This document shows positions 22,630 through 32,097 of a stretch of DNA of 33,827 nt, in pieces. The first letter of the stretch is position 1. Each line of letters begins with the position of its first letter. Under the pieces are notes generated by a model. It was given only the letters and a program-made list of their open reading frames with translations. It did not search any database and was not told where the DNA came from. The translations under genes and the position numbers were made by a program. Origin of the DNA: an uncultured Clostridia bacterium (GTDB taxonomy: Bacteria > Bacillota > Clostridia > Peptostreptococcales > Anaerovoracaceae); the NCBI GenBank assembly GCA_944383465.1, contig CALWPQ010000032.1, forward strand, positions 1 to 33,827, in the 5' to 3' direction.

Positions 22630-23639
22630 TGGTATTTTTAATTCAGCAGACAATGATTTACGCTATTCCCCTGATGATAGTGGCGCTGGCGGGGATATTT
22701 GCGGAGCGCAGCGGTATCATCAATCTCGCACTTGAAGGTATAATGATATTCGGAGCGTTCTGCGGCGTGCTTTTCGTGAGAATAATGCAGGAGAACAATG
22801 TTTTTACACAGCAGCAAGGACAGCTTTTGATGGTAGCCGCTATGGCAGTTGCGGCGGCGCTCGGGGCTTTATTTTCATTGCTTCTTGCTTTTTCAGCGAT
22901 CAATCTTAAGGCGGACCAGACGATAGGAGGTACTGCTCTCAATATGCTGGCGCCGGCATTCGTGCTCTTTTTCATCAATCTTCTGACGCATCAGACGGCG
23001 ATGGGAATGTATGTCGGGGATGCAGCAAGCTGGTTTATGATAAAGCCGAGTACATTCGGGCTTCCAAGAGATCATGACTTTGGATTTCTCGGCAATCTGC
23101 TGATAAATAAGGTATATTTGAGCACATATATATGCCTGATCTTATTTTTGGTATTGTCAGTTATACTCTATAAGACAAAGTTTGGACTGAGGCTGCGCTC
23201 TTGCGGTGAAAATCCGCAGGCAGCCGATTCGCTGGGGATAAATGTGTACAAGATGAGATATGCAGGCACTACAATTTCGGGTGCGCTTTCTGGGCTCGGA
23301 GGCTTTGTGTATGCGCTGACGACGGCAAACTGCGCTTCGACCGGTGAGGTAGCTGGTTTCGGATTCCTTGCGCTTGCCGTTATGATATTCGGCAACTGGA
23401 CGCCGCTTTCAACAGCGCTTGCCGCCGTACTTTTCGGACTTTTCAAATGCATTGCGGCCACATATGCGAGCATAGATATAAACGGCGACGGTGTTGCAAT
23501 GCTGGCGCAGATAGGAGTCAGCCCTTATGTGTACAGGCTGCTTCCGTATCTTATAACGCTTGTGGTGCTTGCGTTTACATCGAAAAATTCGCGTGTGCCG
23601 AAAGCCGAAGGCATACCTTATGATAAAGGCAGTAGATAG
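22629..23639 (+). CDS. Nucleoside ABC transporter permease 2
   Basis: A 336-residue membrane subunit of the same family as the previous gene, corresponding to NupQ/YufQ. It opens with IYAIPLMIVALAGIFAERSGIINLALEGIM, a typical permease start, and contains a coupling-helix block RSCGENPQAADSLGI. It pairs with permease 1 to form the channel. The start ATG overlaps the permease 1 stop by one base, with AAAGGGGGAG upstream. A second binding-protein gene begins 19 bases after its stop. Confidence 0.93.
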   Translation: MVFLIQQTMIYAIPLMIVALAGIFAERSGIINLALEGIMIFGAFCGVLFVRIMQENNVFTQQQGQLLMVAAMAVAAALGALFSLLLAFSAINLKADQTIGGTALNMLAPAFVLFFINLLTHQTAMGMYVGDAASWFMIKPSTFGLPRDHDFGFLGNLLINKVYLSTYICLILFLVLSVILYKTKFGLRLRSCGENPQAADSLGINVYKMRYAGTTISGALSGLGGFVYALTTANCASTGEVAGFGFLALAVMIFGNWTPLSTALAAVLFGLFKCIAATYASIDINGDGVAMLAQIGVSPYVYRLLPYLITLVVLAFTSKNSRVPKAEGIPYDKGSR

Positions 23640-23658
23640 TTTGAGAGGGGCTTTGATA

Positions 23659-24789
23659 ATGAAAAATGAAGTTATGGGTGGAAGTCGGATGACAGGATTT
23701 ATATTTAATATCAGGATGAAATGTTTTCTTGCGGCGTTTGCAGGTGCGCTTGTAGTTTCACTGGCGGCGTGCGGAGACGCTACTTTGGATGCTAATTTCG
23801 TGCCGGAAAATGTAGATGTAATAATGGTTACAGATGAGCGCGGCCTCGGTGATATGGCATTTAATGATGAATGCTGGGAGGGCTGTGAGCGTGCTGCTGA
23901 TGAGTTTGGCATAAACGTGTACTGCATAGAGCCTGAGAGCAGCGAGATGTATGCAAGTAAGATAAACGAGGCGGTAGGAATGGAGCCGAAGCTCATAATC
24001 TGTTCAGGTGCGGATATGGAGTATGCGCTTATGGACATAGCAGCGCAGAATCCTGAGATGAAATTTGCCATAATGGATACTAACGAAATCGGTGATAATG
24101 TCGCAGGAATAACATTCAGAGATCAAGACGGGGCATTTCTTGCGGGCATAGCAGCGGCTATGAGTACAGAAAGCAAAATCGTATCGTTCATAGGCGGCGA
24201 ACAATCTGTCGTTGCGGATGCGTTTCAGTACGGATTTTCGGCAGGTGTGGCCACAGTGGCGTCTGACATATATATAAATACGCAGTATGTAGGAAGCACT
24301 ACGGATACTGATGCTGCGAGGATGCTGGCGCGCGCGCATGAAGCGCTCGGAAGCGATGTGATATTTCAGGCTGCGGGGGCCGCAGGCATTGCAGTGATAG
24401 AGGCGGTGCAGGGGTACGAAGGCGTGATGGTAATAGGTACTGATATAGATCAGTCGTATATTGCGAAAGATACGGTACTGTGTTCAGTGGTGAAAAAAGC
24501 CGATGTGGCAGTTTTCGATGTCATTTCTAAAATGGTAAATGGTACGTTTGACGGAAGCGATACCGTATATACGCTCGCTGACGGAGCAGTCGGAATAAGC
24601 GATAATGCCGGAAACCTCAGTGAAGATGCGCAGACGGCAATAGAGGAATATACGGCAAAGATAACAGGCGGTGAAATAGTAGTGCCGTACGACTGGCAAT
24701 CGTGGTACGATTATACGCAGGCTCTAAGCAGCGGTGGTGCTGGCGTTACAGTGGATGAAGGTACTGCCGGCGATGCAGATGAAATTTAA
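23659..24789 (+). CDS. Second BMP family lipoprotein
   Basis: A 376-residue lipoprotein. The ATG at 23659 follows GAGAGGGG by eight bases; later in-frame ATGs (MTGF, MKCF) are possible starts, since the n-region is otherwise long. The lipobox is LAAC (Cys38). The mature part has the BMP fold: IMVTDERGLGDMAFNDECWEGC, IICSGADMEYAL, AGAAGIAVIEA and GTDIDQSYIA. It differs clearly from the lipoprotein at 18642 and lacks its Gly-rich loops, so it may bind another ligand for the same transporter. It is the last gene of the uptake operon. Confidence 0.88.
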   Translation: MKNEVMGGSRMTGFIFNIRMKCFLAAFAGALVVSLAACGDATLDANFVPENVDVIMVTDERGLGDMAFNDECWEGCERAADEFGINVYCIEPESSEMYASKINEAVGMEPKLIICSGADMEYALMDIAAQNPEMKFAIMDTNEIGDNVAGITFRDQDGAFLAGIAAAMSTESKIVSFIGGEQSVVADAFQYGFSAGVATVASDIYINTQYVGSTTDTDAARMLARAHEALGSDVIFQAAGAAGIAVIEAVQGYEGVMVIGTDIDQSYIAKDTVLCSVVKKADVAVFDVISKMVNGTFDGSDTVYTLADGAVGISDNAGNLSEDAQTAIEEYTAKITGGEIVVPYDWQSWYDYTQALSSGGAGVTVDEGTAGDADEI

Positions 24790-24863
24790 AAGACTTTGTC
24801 AGCAAAAAGATAAGCCGTGAATTTTGTATTATGGGTTGAATTTAAGGTTGGAGTTGAGTTGGT

Positions 24864-26783
24864 GTGATAGATAGAAGCAAGTTTTTACCGGTTTCAAGAG
24901 AGGATATGGAGGCGAGAGGCTGGGATGAAGTGGATTTTGTACTTGTCACGGGCGATGCGTACTGCGATCATCCCTCTTTCGGAACTGCTATAATTTCGAG
25001 GGAGCTTGAGGCGCACGGCTACAAAGTAGCGATACTCGCACAGCCAAATTTTCACTCAGCCGAGGATTTTAAGCGCTTTGGACGACCGCGTCTCGGTTTT
25101 CTTATAAATTCCGGCAATGTAGACTCTATGGTCAACCACTATTCTGTATTTAAACGCAGGAGAAAGAAGGATGAGTATTCGCCGGGCGGCAATGCGGGCA
25201 GGCGGCCTGACAGAGCCGTTATTGTGTACTGCAACAGGGCGCGTGAGGCATATAAAGGTGTGCCAATTATGATAGGCGGGCTCGAGGCATCGCTCAGAAG
25301 ACTGGCGCATTATGATTACTGGGATGATAAGGTAAGACGTTCTATCCTTCTCGATTCCAAAGCCGACCTTCTTATGTATGGTATGGGGGAGCGTTCGGTC
25401 GTTGAGATAGCGGATGCGCTCGATTCGGGTATTGATGTTGCGGATATAACTTGGATTCGCGGAACTTGTTACCGCGGCAGGATGAGCGATATAGAAGAGG
25501 AAATAGAGCGCGAGCGCATGCTGGTAATGGACACAGTCAGAAGCAATGATGCTGCAAAGATAGGAAGAAGCGCAGCGGCTTTTGATAGCACCGATCTATC
25601 GGGCAGCATTGCGGGCGGAGGCACAGTGGTGCTGCCGTCATTTGCAGAGGTGAGTACAGATAAGCGCCGTTACTGCGATAGTTTTACGATGAGCTATCGC
25701 AATAACGACTATATTGCGGGAAACAGGCTTGTCGAGCCGTACGAAAATAATGTGTGCGTGGTGCAAAATCCACCGCAGGAGCCGCTCAGCCGCGAGGAAC
25801 TCGATGATGTTTACGAGCGCAGTTATGCGGGCACATATCATCCGATGTATGAAGCGGAGGGCGGCGTGCCGGGAATGAAAGAGGTAAAGTTCAGCATTGT
25901 GAGCGTGCGCGGGTGTTTTGGCGGTTGCGCGTTTTGCGCGCTTACTTATCATCAGGGAAGAGAGGTGAGATCGAGGAGCGAGGCCTCAATCGTTGCGGAA
26001 GCGAAGAGGCTGACAGAGCTTCCCGATTTTAAAGGATATATACATGACATCGGCGGACCGACTGCAAATTTCAGAAATCCGGCCTGCGAAAAGCAGCTTA
26101 AAACAGGTGTCTGCAAGAATAAGGACTGCCTGTATCCAGGTGTATGTAAAAATATGAAGGTAGACCACAGTGAGTACCTGTCGATTCTGCGCGCGGTGAG
26201 AAAGCTGCCGAAGGTAAAAAAGGTGTTTATCCGTTCTGGTATACGCTATGATTATGTGATGGCGGACAAGAGCGATGAATTTTTGCGCGAGGTATGCAAA
26301 TATCATGTGAGCGGTGTGCTTAAAGTGGCGCCGGAACATATTTCTCCGAATGTTCTGCGCCATATGAGGAAGCCGTCGAAAGAGGTATTCACTGCTTTTG
26401 CGGAAAAATATAAGAAAATAAACAAAGAGCTTGGGCTCAAGCAGTATCTTATTCCTTATCTGATTTCGTCGCATCCGGGGAGTACGCTTGAAGATGCTGT
26501 GAATTTAGCCGTATTTTTGAAAGAAACAGGGTTTGTACCGGATCAGGTGCAGGATTTTTATCCTACTCCTGGTACGCTGGCGACTTGTATGTATTACACG
26601 GAGATGGATCCGTTTACTAAAGAAAAAGTGTATGTCGCCAAGAGTCTTGCGGAGAAGAAGATGCAGCGGGCGTTGATGCACTTTAATAAGCCGGAAAACA
26701 GAGAGACGGTGAAAGCGGCGCTTAAGGCCGCAGGCCGCGAGGATCTTATGGAGTATCTTCTCGGCAGGAGGTATAAGAAATGA
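24864..26783 (+). CDS. YgiQ family radical SAM protein
   Basis: A 639-residue protein starting at GTG (24864), with GGAG about ten bases before. It belongs to the UPF0313/YgiQ family. The N-terminal half has a B12-binding-like fold (DAYCDHPSFGTAIISRELEAHG, then GGLEASLRRLAHYDYWDDKVRRS). The radical SAM motif C-x3-C-x2-C is at C351, C355 and C358 in VRGCFGGCAFC. A second set of Cys follows at KTGVCKNKDCLYPGVCKN, probably a further metal site. The family's reaction is not established. It overlaps the DNA methyltransferase gene by four bases, so the two are translated as a pair. Confidence 0.9.
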   Translation: MIDRSKFLPVSREDMEARGWDEVDFVLVTGDAYCDHPSFGTAIISRELEAHGYKVAILAQPNFHSAEDFKRFGRPRLGFLINSGNVDSMVNHYSVFKRRRKKDEYSPGGNAGRRPDRAVIVYCNRAREAYKGVPIMIGGLEASLRRLAHYDYWDDKVRRSILLDSKADLLMYGMGERSVVEIADALDSGIDVADITWIRGTCYRGRMSDIEEEIERERMLVMDTVRSNDAAKIGRSAAAFDSTDLSGSIAGGGTVVLPSFAEVSTDKRRYCDSFTMSYRNNDYIAGNRLVEPYENNVCVVQNPPQEPLSREELDDVYERSYAGTYHPMYEAEGGVPGMKEVKFSIVSVRGCFGGCAFCALTYHQGREVRSRSEASIVAEAKRLTELPDFKGYIHDIGGPTANFRNPACEKQLKTGVCKNKDCLYPGVCKNMKVDHSEYLSILRAVRKLPKVKKVFIRSGIRYDYVMADKSDEFLREVCKYHVSGVLKVAPEHISPNVLRHMRKPSKEVFTAFAEKYKKINKELGLKQYLIPYLISSHPGSTLEDAVNLAVFLKETGFVPDQVQDFYPTPGTLATCMYYTEMDPFTKEKVYVAKSLAEKKMQRALMHFNKPENRETVKAALKAAGREDLMEYLLGRRYKK

Positions 26784-28456
26784 GTTTGATTGCGCAGCTT
26801 GCGGACATACTTGCGGAAAGCAGGGCAGAATATGAAGAAATAATGCACGGCAGCGGGAGAAATGGCGGCAGCGGCGAGGCTGCTTGCGGGTCAGATTTTC
26901 GGGTGGATGCGGTATTCGGCGGCGAAGCTGACGATTGGACTTGCGGCTCAAATTTTGCGGACTTAGCCGGCAGTGCGGCGCAATTTTGCGGCAATGTGCT
27001 TGCGGCAGGCGACAATACGGTGTTTATGCGTTATCTTATGCAGAAAAAAAATATGACGGGCAAGGTGCAGCTTATATACATCGACCCGCCGTTTTTTTCA
27101 AAAGCAAATTACGGTGCGGACATTAAGCTGTCATCTGAAAAGCTTGGAAATATGCCGACATTGAAGCAGATTGCCTATACTGATTCGTGGCAGGAGGGGA
27201 CTTCTGAGTATCTCAAAATGCTGTGCATACGCTTTTATATGATGCGCGATTTGCTTGCGGATGAGGGCTGTCTTTGGGTACATCTCGACTGGCATATAGT
27301 GCATTATGTAAAAGTGCTGCTGGACGAAATTTTTGGGCAAAAGAACTTTATAAACGAAATAATTTGGAATTATAAATCGGGAGGGAGCAGCAAGAGACAC
27401 TACGCGCGCAAGCACGATACGCTGCTTTTTTATGCGAAATCGCCGAAGTATTACTTTGAAGCGCAGAAGGAAAAATCGTATAATAGAGGATATAAACCAT
27501 ACCGTTTTAAAGGTGTTAGGGAATACCGCGATGAGACAGGCTGGTATACGATGGTAAATATGAAGGATGTATGGCAGATTGATATGGTAGGAAGGACTTC
27601 TGCTGAGCGCACAGGCTATGCTACGCAGAAGCCGGAGGCGCTGTTGACGCGTATTCTCGAAAGCTGCACGCGCGAGGGAGATATTGTTTGCGATTTTTTC
27701 GGCGGCTCGGGCACGCTGGCTGCGGCTGCTGATAAGATTAGAAGAAAGTGGATTTACTGCGATCTTGGAGGTCTTGCCGCGGCATCGGCAAAGAAGCGGC
27801 TTGCTAAAAGCGGCAGCAGCTTTTCAGTGCTGGTGCAGGAAAACGTATGTAAAGAAGAAGGCGTGATATGGCACGAAACTGGCGAAACGCAGGACGGCAG
27901 GCGAATTTGCAAGGTAAGAAGTGAAGCTGACTGTAAAGCGGAAGCCGATTATGAAATTAGATGCGGAGCTGTTTGCGGCACCTGCGATATTTATGTGCGA
28001 TCTGAGATAGCAGATGCGGGCGTGCTCGGCAGCATGCATACATACGGCAGCGCAGATACGCTTGCGGAAACAGAGGAGCAAGGTGCGGAAAATGCATTTG
28101 CCAGCTTGGACACACTTGAAAACTGCTTGCTTACAATCGAGCTTACGAGCTACTGTGTAAATAAAAATTCGCAGATACCGGTAAATGAAAAGAATTTAGA
28201 GATTTTGCGCGGTGCAATGAATAAGGATCCGCTCAGATTCATAGATTTTTGGAGTGTGGATTATGCGTATGATGGAAAGGTGCATAGGGCGGATGATATT
28301 TTTTGCCGTGATAAGGGTCAGCTGCAGCTTAAGGCGGAGCATATTCTGCGGCGGCACAGGCAGCAGAAAGACGCGGTTTGCGGCGCGGAGCATCTTATAA
28401 GTGTAAGGGCCTGTGATATTTTCGGCAATATGGCGGAGCAAATTTTGAAAATATGA
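26780..28456 (+). CDS. Orphan DNA N4/N6 methyltransferase with long N- and C-terminal extensions
   Basis: A 558-residue protein. The catalytic DPPF (102-105) precedes the SAM-binding FFGGSGT (306-312), an order typical of the beta class (type III Mod-like) amino-methyltransferases acting on adenine N6 or cytosine N4. GDN at 77-79 and QKPEALLTRIL before the SAM site fit. Residues about 25-70 are Gly/Ala/Cys-rich and look like a disordered insertion. Residues 345-558 form a C-terminal region I do not recognise, including a Cys/Glu/Ala-rich stretch. No restriction enzyme gene is near, so this is an orphan or regulatory methyltransferase. It overlaps ygiQ by four bases. Specificity cannot be read from the sequence. 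Confidence 0.85.
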   Translation: MSLIAQLADILAESRAEYEEIMHGSGRNGGSGEAACGSDFRVDAVFGGEADDWTCGSNFADLAGSAAQFCGNVLAAGDNTVFMRYLMQKKNMTGKVQLIYIDPPFFSKANYGADIKLSSEKLGNMPTLKQIAYTDSWQEGTSEYLKMLCIRFYMMRDLLADEGCLWVHLDWHIVHYVKVLLDEIFGQKNFINEIIWNYKSGGSSKRHYARKHDTLLFYAKSPKYYFEAQKEKSYNRGYKPYRFKGVREYRDETGWYTMVNMKDVWQIDMVGRTSAERTGYATQKPEALLTRILESCTREGDIVCDFFGGSGTLAAAADKIRRKWIYCDLGGLAAASAKKRLAKSGSSFSVLVQENVCKEEGVIWHETGETQDGRRICKVRSEADCKAEADYEIRCGAVCGTCDIYVRSEIADAGVLGSMHTYGSADTLAETEEQGAENAFASLDTLENCLLTIELTSYCVNKNSQIPVNEKNLEILRGAMNKDPLRFIDFWSVDYAYDGKVHRADDIFCRDKGQLQLKAEHILRRHRQQKDAVCGAEHLISVRACDIFGNMAEQILKI

Positions 28457-28654
28457 ATTTGTGCCTTTGCATTGGACGATAATTTATTTAGAATGTGAGT
28501 TGTTTATCTTTTCAAATAAAAGATGAATGCACGTAAATTTAGCGGTGTTTTTATTGTTTTCTGAAATGAAATCTGATATATTAAATGAATGTGTTGATGA
28601 TTGCATTTACGCAAAGATGCTGAATATAAAAATTTGCGAAAAGGGAGTTTTAAA

Positions 28655-29572
28655 ATGGATAAGAGCGATGAAATAAAAAAGAAGAGATTTAACAAAAAGA
28701 GTGTTAAAGACTTTTTGTTTGATTTTATGATTATAGTTATAGGCTGTATTTCCGGCGGCTTTTCGAGCATTGCGATCATGCTGCCGAATGGTCTTACGAG
28801 CGGCGGAATAACAGGAATTTCAAGAATCATTATGAATTATTGCGATATAAGTTTTTCTGTTCTTTATTATGTAGCTGCACTTACAGTGCTTATCCTCTGC
28901 TTTTTTGTACTCGGTAAAAAAGAGGCGGGAAATATTGTGCTCTTGACGATTTTATATCCGAGTATAATGTTTGTGATGGAGCATATTCCCAATCTCATAC
29001 TGCTCGAGGAGACGGATATGACACTTGCTTCCGTGTATTGCGGCGTTTTCGGCGGGTTGAGTTCGGGACTTGTTCTTTCAAGGGGATATTCGTTTGGCGG
29101 TACAGACACGATTGCCAAGATGATTAAGAAGAAATTTTTGCCGCAGATAGATCTGAGCAAGATACTTATGGTGCTCGATGCCTGCATCATAATAGGTTCC
29201 GGGCTTGTGTACGGCAGAAATATCGCGCTTTACGCGCTTATTACGACGGTGATTTCAACAAAGGTTATCGAATTTGTGATGTTTGGACTGGAGACGAAAA
29301 TCGTAAAAATGGAAATAATCTCCAAAGAATATAACGAAATTGCGCAATATATAATGACCGATCTTGAAAGAGGCGTGACGATCGATACAGTCGTTGGCGC
29401 ATATACCGGTACGGAAAGAAAGCGTCTTGTGGTATTCTGTTCACCGCGCGAGAGTGTTAAGGTAAAGCAGTTTGTGGCAAAGCTCGACGATCAGGCGATG
29501 ATAACTATCATCCATGTTGACAATATATGGGGTGTAGGTACCGGGTTTAAAGCGATTGGGAAGGAAGAATAA
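28655..29572 (+). CDS. YitT family membrane protein
   Basis: A 305-residue protein. The ATG at 28655 follows AAGGGAG; an earlier in-frame ATG (28601) has no ribosome binding site. About six transmembrane helices (residues 22-220; DUF161) carry the usual glycine-rich motifs (GGITGISRIIM, SRGYSFGGTDTIA). A cytoplasmic C-terminal DUF2179 domain (about 225-300) contains VTIDTVVGAYTG and ends with VDNIWGVGTGF. Members are widespread in Bacillota and of uncertain function, probably transport. The 198-base gap upstream holds an A/T-rich hairpin at 28506-28524 and no obvious strong promoter. Confidence 0.92.
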   Translation: MDKSDEIKKKRFNKKSVKDFLFDFMIIVIGCISGGFSSIAIMLPNGLTSGGITGISRIIMNYCDISFSVLYYVAALTVLILCFFVLGKKEAGNIVLLTILYPSIMFVMEHIPNLILLEETDMTLASVYCGVFGGLSSGLVLSRGYSFGGTDTIAKMIKKKFLPQIDLSKILMVLDACIIIGSGLVYGRNIALYALITTVISTKVIEFVMFGLETKIVKMEIISKEYNEIAQYIMTDLERGVTIDTVVGAYTGTERKRLVVFCSPRESVKVKQFVAKLDDQAMITIIHVDNIWGVGTGFKAIGKEE

Positions 29573-29692
29573 CGATTTTAATTTTGCGGGAGATGGCTTC
29601 TGATATCTAAATTTCTATGCAAAGCAGTTTCGGCCGATAAAGGTAAAATGACTGTGAAATAATGAGGTATTTTGAAAACCTGAACAATGTCT

Positions 29693-29721
29693 TTGATATT
29701 TTTGTGCGGCTGTTGTATAAT
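29693..29721 (+). promoter_or_regulatory. Promoter of tRNA-Arg
   Basis: TTGATA (29693-29698), a 17-base spacer and TATAAT (29716-29721), placing the start about 12 bases before the mature tRNA. Confidence 0.75.
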
Positions 29722-29739
29722 GTAGTAGCGCATAGTTTT

Positions 29740-29814
29740 GGGGCATTAGCTTAATGGATAGAGTTGCGGCTTCCGACGCCGTAGGTACGGGTTCGATTCC
29801 CGTATGCCCTACCA
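29740..29814 (+). tRNA. tRNA-Arg (anticodon CCG)
   Basis: A 75-base cloverleaf with encoded CCA. The acceptor stem GGGGCAT pairs with ATGCCCT (first pair G-U). The D-arm is GCTT..GAGT. The anticodon stem GCGGC/GCCGT holds loop TTCCGAC with anticodon CCG. The T-arm is ACGGG TTCGATT CCCGT. It reads the Arg codon CGG. It stands alone, with its own promoter and terminator. Confidence 0.95.
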
Positions 29815-29823
29815 AATGAAAAG

Positions 29824-29870
29824 CCTCTGAAAACGCTGTATTTTCAACGGATTCAGAGGTTTTATTTTTT
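29824..29870 (+). terminator. Terminator of tRNA-Arg
   Basis: CCTCTGAA (29824-29831) pairs with TTCAGAGG (29852-29859), followed by a T-tract of eleven bases with one A. Confidence 0.85.
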
Positions 29871-30414
29871 GACTTTGAGCACTATAGCAAAAATGCTGTG
29901 TTATGGCTGTGCTTGTTATTTTGATCAGATTTTCTGTTCAAGAATCGAGAAAACTGAATATTGAGAGGGTTTTGGCCGGCTCAGTGTCATAGGAATAATT
30001 AACCTGTGGTTTTTTTTATATCTGTTTCTGAAAAGGAACTCAATAAATGAAACTGATCGTCCTTATTTATTGATGTATTTATACAGCTTTAGCTAGCCTG
30101 AATAATGCATAATTTTGCCATTGCTATTTGTTTTGAGCGGCGTATATAATTGTATTAGTACTTTTATAGAAATTTTTTGAGGGAAACCGCATGTCCTTAA
30201 TATCAAAATTTGAATTTGTATAAATGTTTGGGGATATGTGACTTTTTTTAGTCTCCTTTGTATTTTGGATGTTCGGTCGTTGACATTATACACGAAAAGT
30301 GAGGTCAATGTTTTTTATTGCAGATTTCCCTTAGAATCAAGGTTTTTATTAGATTTTGAAACAAAAAACAAGGTAGTTTTTGATATTACCGATTAGTTGC
30401 GGTAGGAAATAAAA
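29871..30414. other. Gene-free A/T-rich stretch before the xis/int remnant
   Basis: I see no credible gene on either strand. The region is A/T-rich with scattered small inverted repeats (for example GACT/AGTC at 30241-30254) and probably represents decayed element sequence. A hairpin TACCG/CGGTA lies just before the excisionase-like frame (about 30387-30405). Confidence 0.4.
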
Positions 30415-30552
30415 ATGATAAAATATTATAAACTTCTGAAAGAGGGAAAAAACACGCCTTTTATGGCGATGTACGGCAGCCGCAGGCTGACCATCCGTAC
30501 CGAATTTGCAAAATATCTAGAGAAGCATCCGAAGTTAAGGAGGAGGGCGTAA
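30415..30552 (+). pseudogene. Excisionase (Xis) C-terminal remnant
   Basis: A 45-codon frame ending directly before the integrase ATG. It reads like the second half of a small winged-helix excisionase: YYKLLKEGKNTPFMAMYGSRR, then TIRTEFAKYLEKHPKL. In Tn916-type modules an excisionase of 65-70 residues lies just upstream of int. Here the N-terminal helix-turn-helix helices are missing and the ribosome binding site (GTAGGA) is weak, so it is probably a truncated copy. It could still be a short active variant. Confidence 0.5.
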
Positions 30553-31827
30553 ATGGCAAAGAAACCAGGTAACCGGCGTGACTCCAAGCACCGGGTTCTC
30601 CGCCGGGGTGAATCCATCCGTGCGGACGGGAAATACCAGTTCAAATATCACGTAAATGGGAAACCGCACTTTGTTTACAGTTGGCGGCTGGAGCCTACGG
30701 ATAAACTTCCGGTAGAAAAGAAGCCGTGCCTTTCCCTGCGCGAGTTGGAAAAGCATATCGGTTATGACCTTGATTCGCAATTAGATCCCGTTGGGAAAAA
30801 CATAACGGTGGTAGAATTGGAAGAACGTTATGTCAGAACCAAAACGGGAGTAAGGGATAGTACCCGCGCAGGCTACAGAACCGTGCAGCGTGCATTAGAA
30901 AAGGAACCTTTTGGCGGAAAGAAAATATCTCAAGTAAAGGTATCCGATGCAAAGCTGTTCCTGATAAAGCTACAGAGTGACGGCAGAGGATATAGTTCCA
31001 TTCATTCCATTCGAGGCGTGCTGCGGCCTGCCTTCCAGATGGCGGTGGATGATGATGTGCTGCACAAGAATCCGTTTGGTTTTGAATTGGCTACAGTAAT
31101 TGTCAATGACAGTGTGACCAGGGAGGCAATCAGCCGGGATCAGATGCGGAAGTTCCTGAAATTCATCCATGATGATAATGTTTACTGCAAGTATTATGAG
31201 GTGGTCTACATTCTGTTCCATACGGGGATGCGAATTTCGGAATTCTGCGGTCTGACACTTAAGGACATTGATTTTGAGAACCGAATCATCAATATTGACC
31301 ACCAGTTGCTCAGAACATCAGAAATGAAGTATTTGATTGAAGCGACAAAGACAAACGCCGGAACGAGGAAGCTGCCCATGACGGAAGATGTGTTCCGGTG
31401 TTTTCAGGCAATCATTGAGGACAGAGAAAAACCGAGATTTGAAAAGATGGTAGATTGACATACCGGATTCCTTTTCACAGATAAGGATGGAATGCCCCTG
31501 GTGGCAATGCATTGGGAACACCGCTTCAACCACATGGTTAAACGGTACAATGATATTTTTCGGGTGCAGATTCCAAACATTACTCCCCACGTCTGCTGTC
31601 ATACCTACTGTAGCAACATGGCGAAGTCCGGCATGAATCCAAAAACGCTCCAATACCTGATGGGGCATTCGGACATCGGCGTGACGCTGAATACCTACAC
31701 GCATCTTGGCTTGGAAGATGCAGCGGACGAACTGAAGCGGATGGAAGAACTGGCGGATGCCAGAAAGGAACTGGAAAAGGTCAAGGGAGAGAATCCGGTA
31801 TCGCAGAAAATATTCCGGGCAATTTAA
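30553..31827 (+). pseudogene. int: Tn916-type tyrosine integrase, interrupted by in-frame TGA
   Basis: A 424-codon integrase broken at codon 302 by TGA (31456-31458); the same frame continues to 31827. Parts in order: arm-type DNA-binding N-terminus (RRDSKHRVLRRGESIRADG), SAM-like core-binding domain (95-190), and catalytic domain with Arg I in HTGMRISEFCGL. The second motif normally reads H-x-x-R; here it is H-V-C-C, so Arg II (codon 349) has become Cys. The later GHS and the nucleophile Tyr (codon 382, NTYTH) remain. The TGA falls where relatives have Gly, a one-base change. With two inactivating changes the enzyme is almost certainly dead. AAGGAGG precedes the start. Confidence 0.88.
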
Positions 31828-31846
31828 TATAGAAAGAACACATTGG

Positions 31847-31872
31847 CGCTCTGCTTCGGCAGTGCGTTTTTT
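31847..31872 (+). terminator. Terminator after int
   Basis: CGCTCTGC (31847-31854) pairs with GCAGTGCG (31859-31866) with one mismatch around a stable TTCG loop, followed by six T. Confidence 0.8.
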
Positions 31873-31975
31873 CTACATTCCCACTCCCAAAATCCCGCAA
31901 CCTATGATAGAATAATCGCAGTAGTAAAACACCCCGATTTTTACTACGTTTTGACTACGTTTCATGTCCTCAACT

Positions 31976-31998
31976 TGCCCCGTTTTGCCGCATTTTGC
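31976..31998 (-). repeat. 23-bp repeat, copy 1 (inverted)
   Basis: On the minus strand it reads GCAAA-A-TGCGGCAAA, then ACGGGGCA. It matches copy 2 at 21 of 23 positions and forms with it an inverted repeat about 46 bases apart. Confidence 0.65.
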
Positions 31999-32044
31999 TT
32001 ATTCTGTGACAAATTTAACAATCTCAGAGCAAAAAATATAGTCG

Positions 32045-32067
32045 GCAAACTGCGGCAAATCGGGGCA
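32045..32067 (+). repeat. 23-bp repeat, copy 2
   Basis: It reads GCAAA-C-TGCGGCAAA, then TCGGGGCA, and is followed shortly by CACGGCATTTTAGGA. The third copy has a similar sequence after it (GTGGCATTTAAGGGA), so the similarity is longer than the core. Confidence 0.65.
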
Positions 32068-32097
32068 GAACACGGCATTTTAGGAGGATTTTCGTTT

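Noticed and set aside
30093..30308. Minus-strand frame of 71 codons before the integrase remnant
   Set aside because: No ribosome binding site, no domain, and A/T-rich low-complexity content typical of non-coding sequence.
31456..31458. TGA in int read as a sense codon (recoding)
   Set aside because: The start codon of tyrA overlaps a four-base ATGA junction and several other genes here end in TGA, so TGA works as a stop. The missing catalytic Arg also points to decay.
29740..31827. tRNA-Arg 3' end as the attachment site of the integrase
   Set aside because: No second copy of the tRNA 3' end is visible to the right edge of the window, 600 bases separate tRNA and xis, and Tn916-type integrases do not usually target tRNA genes.
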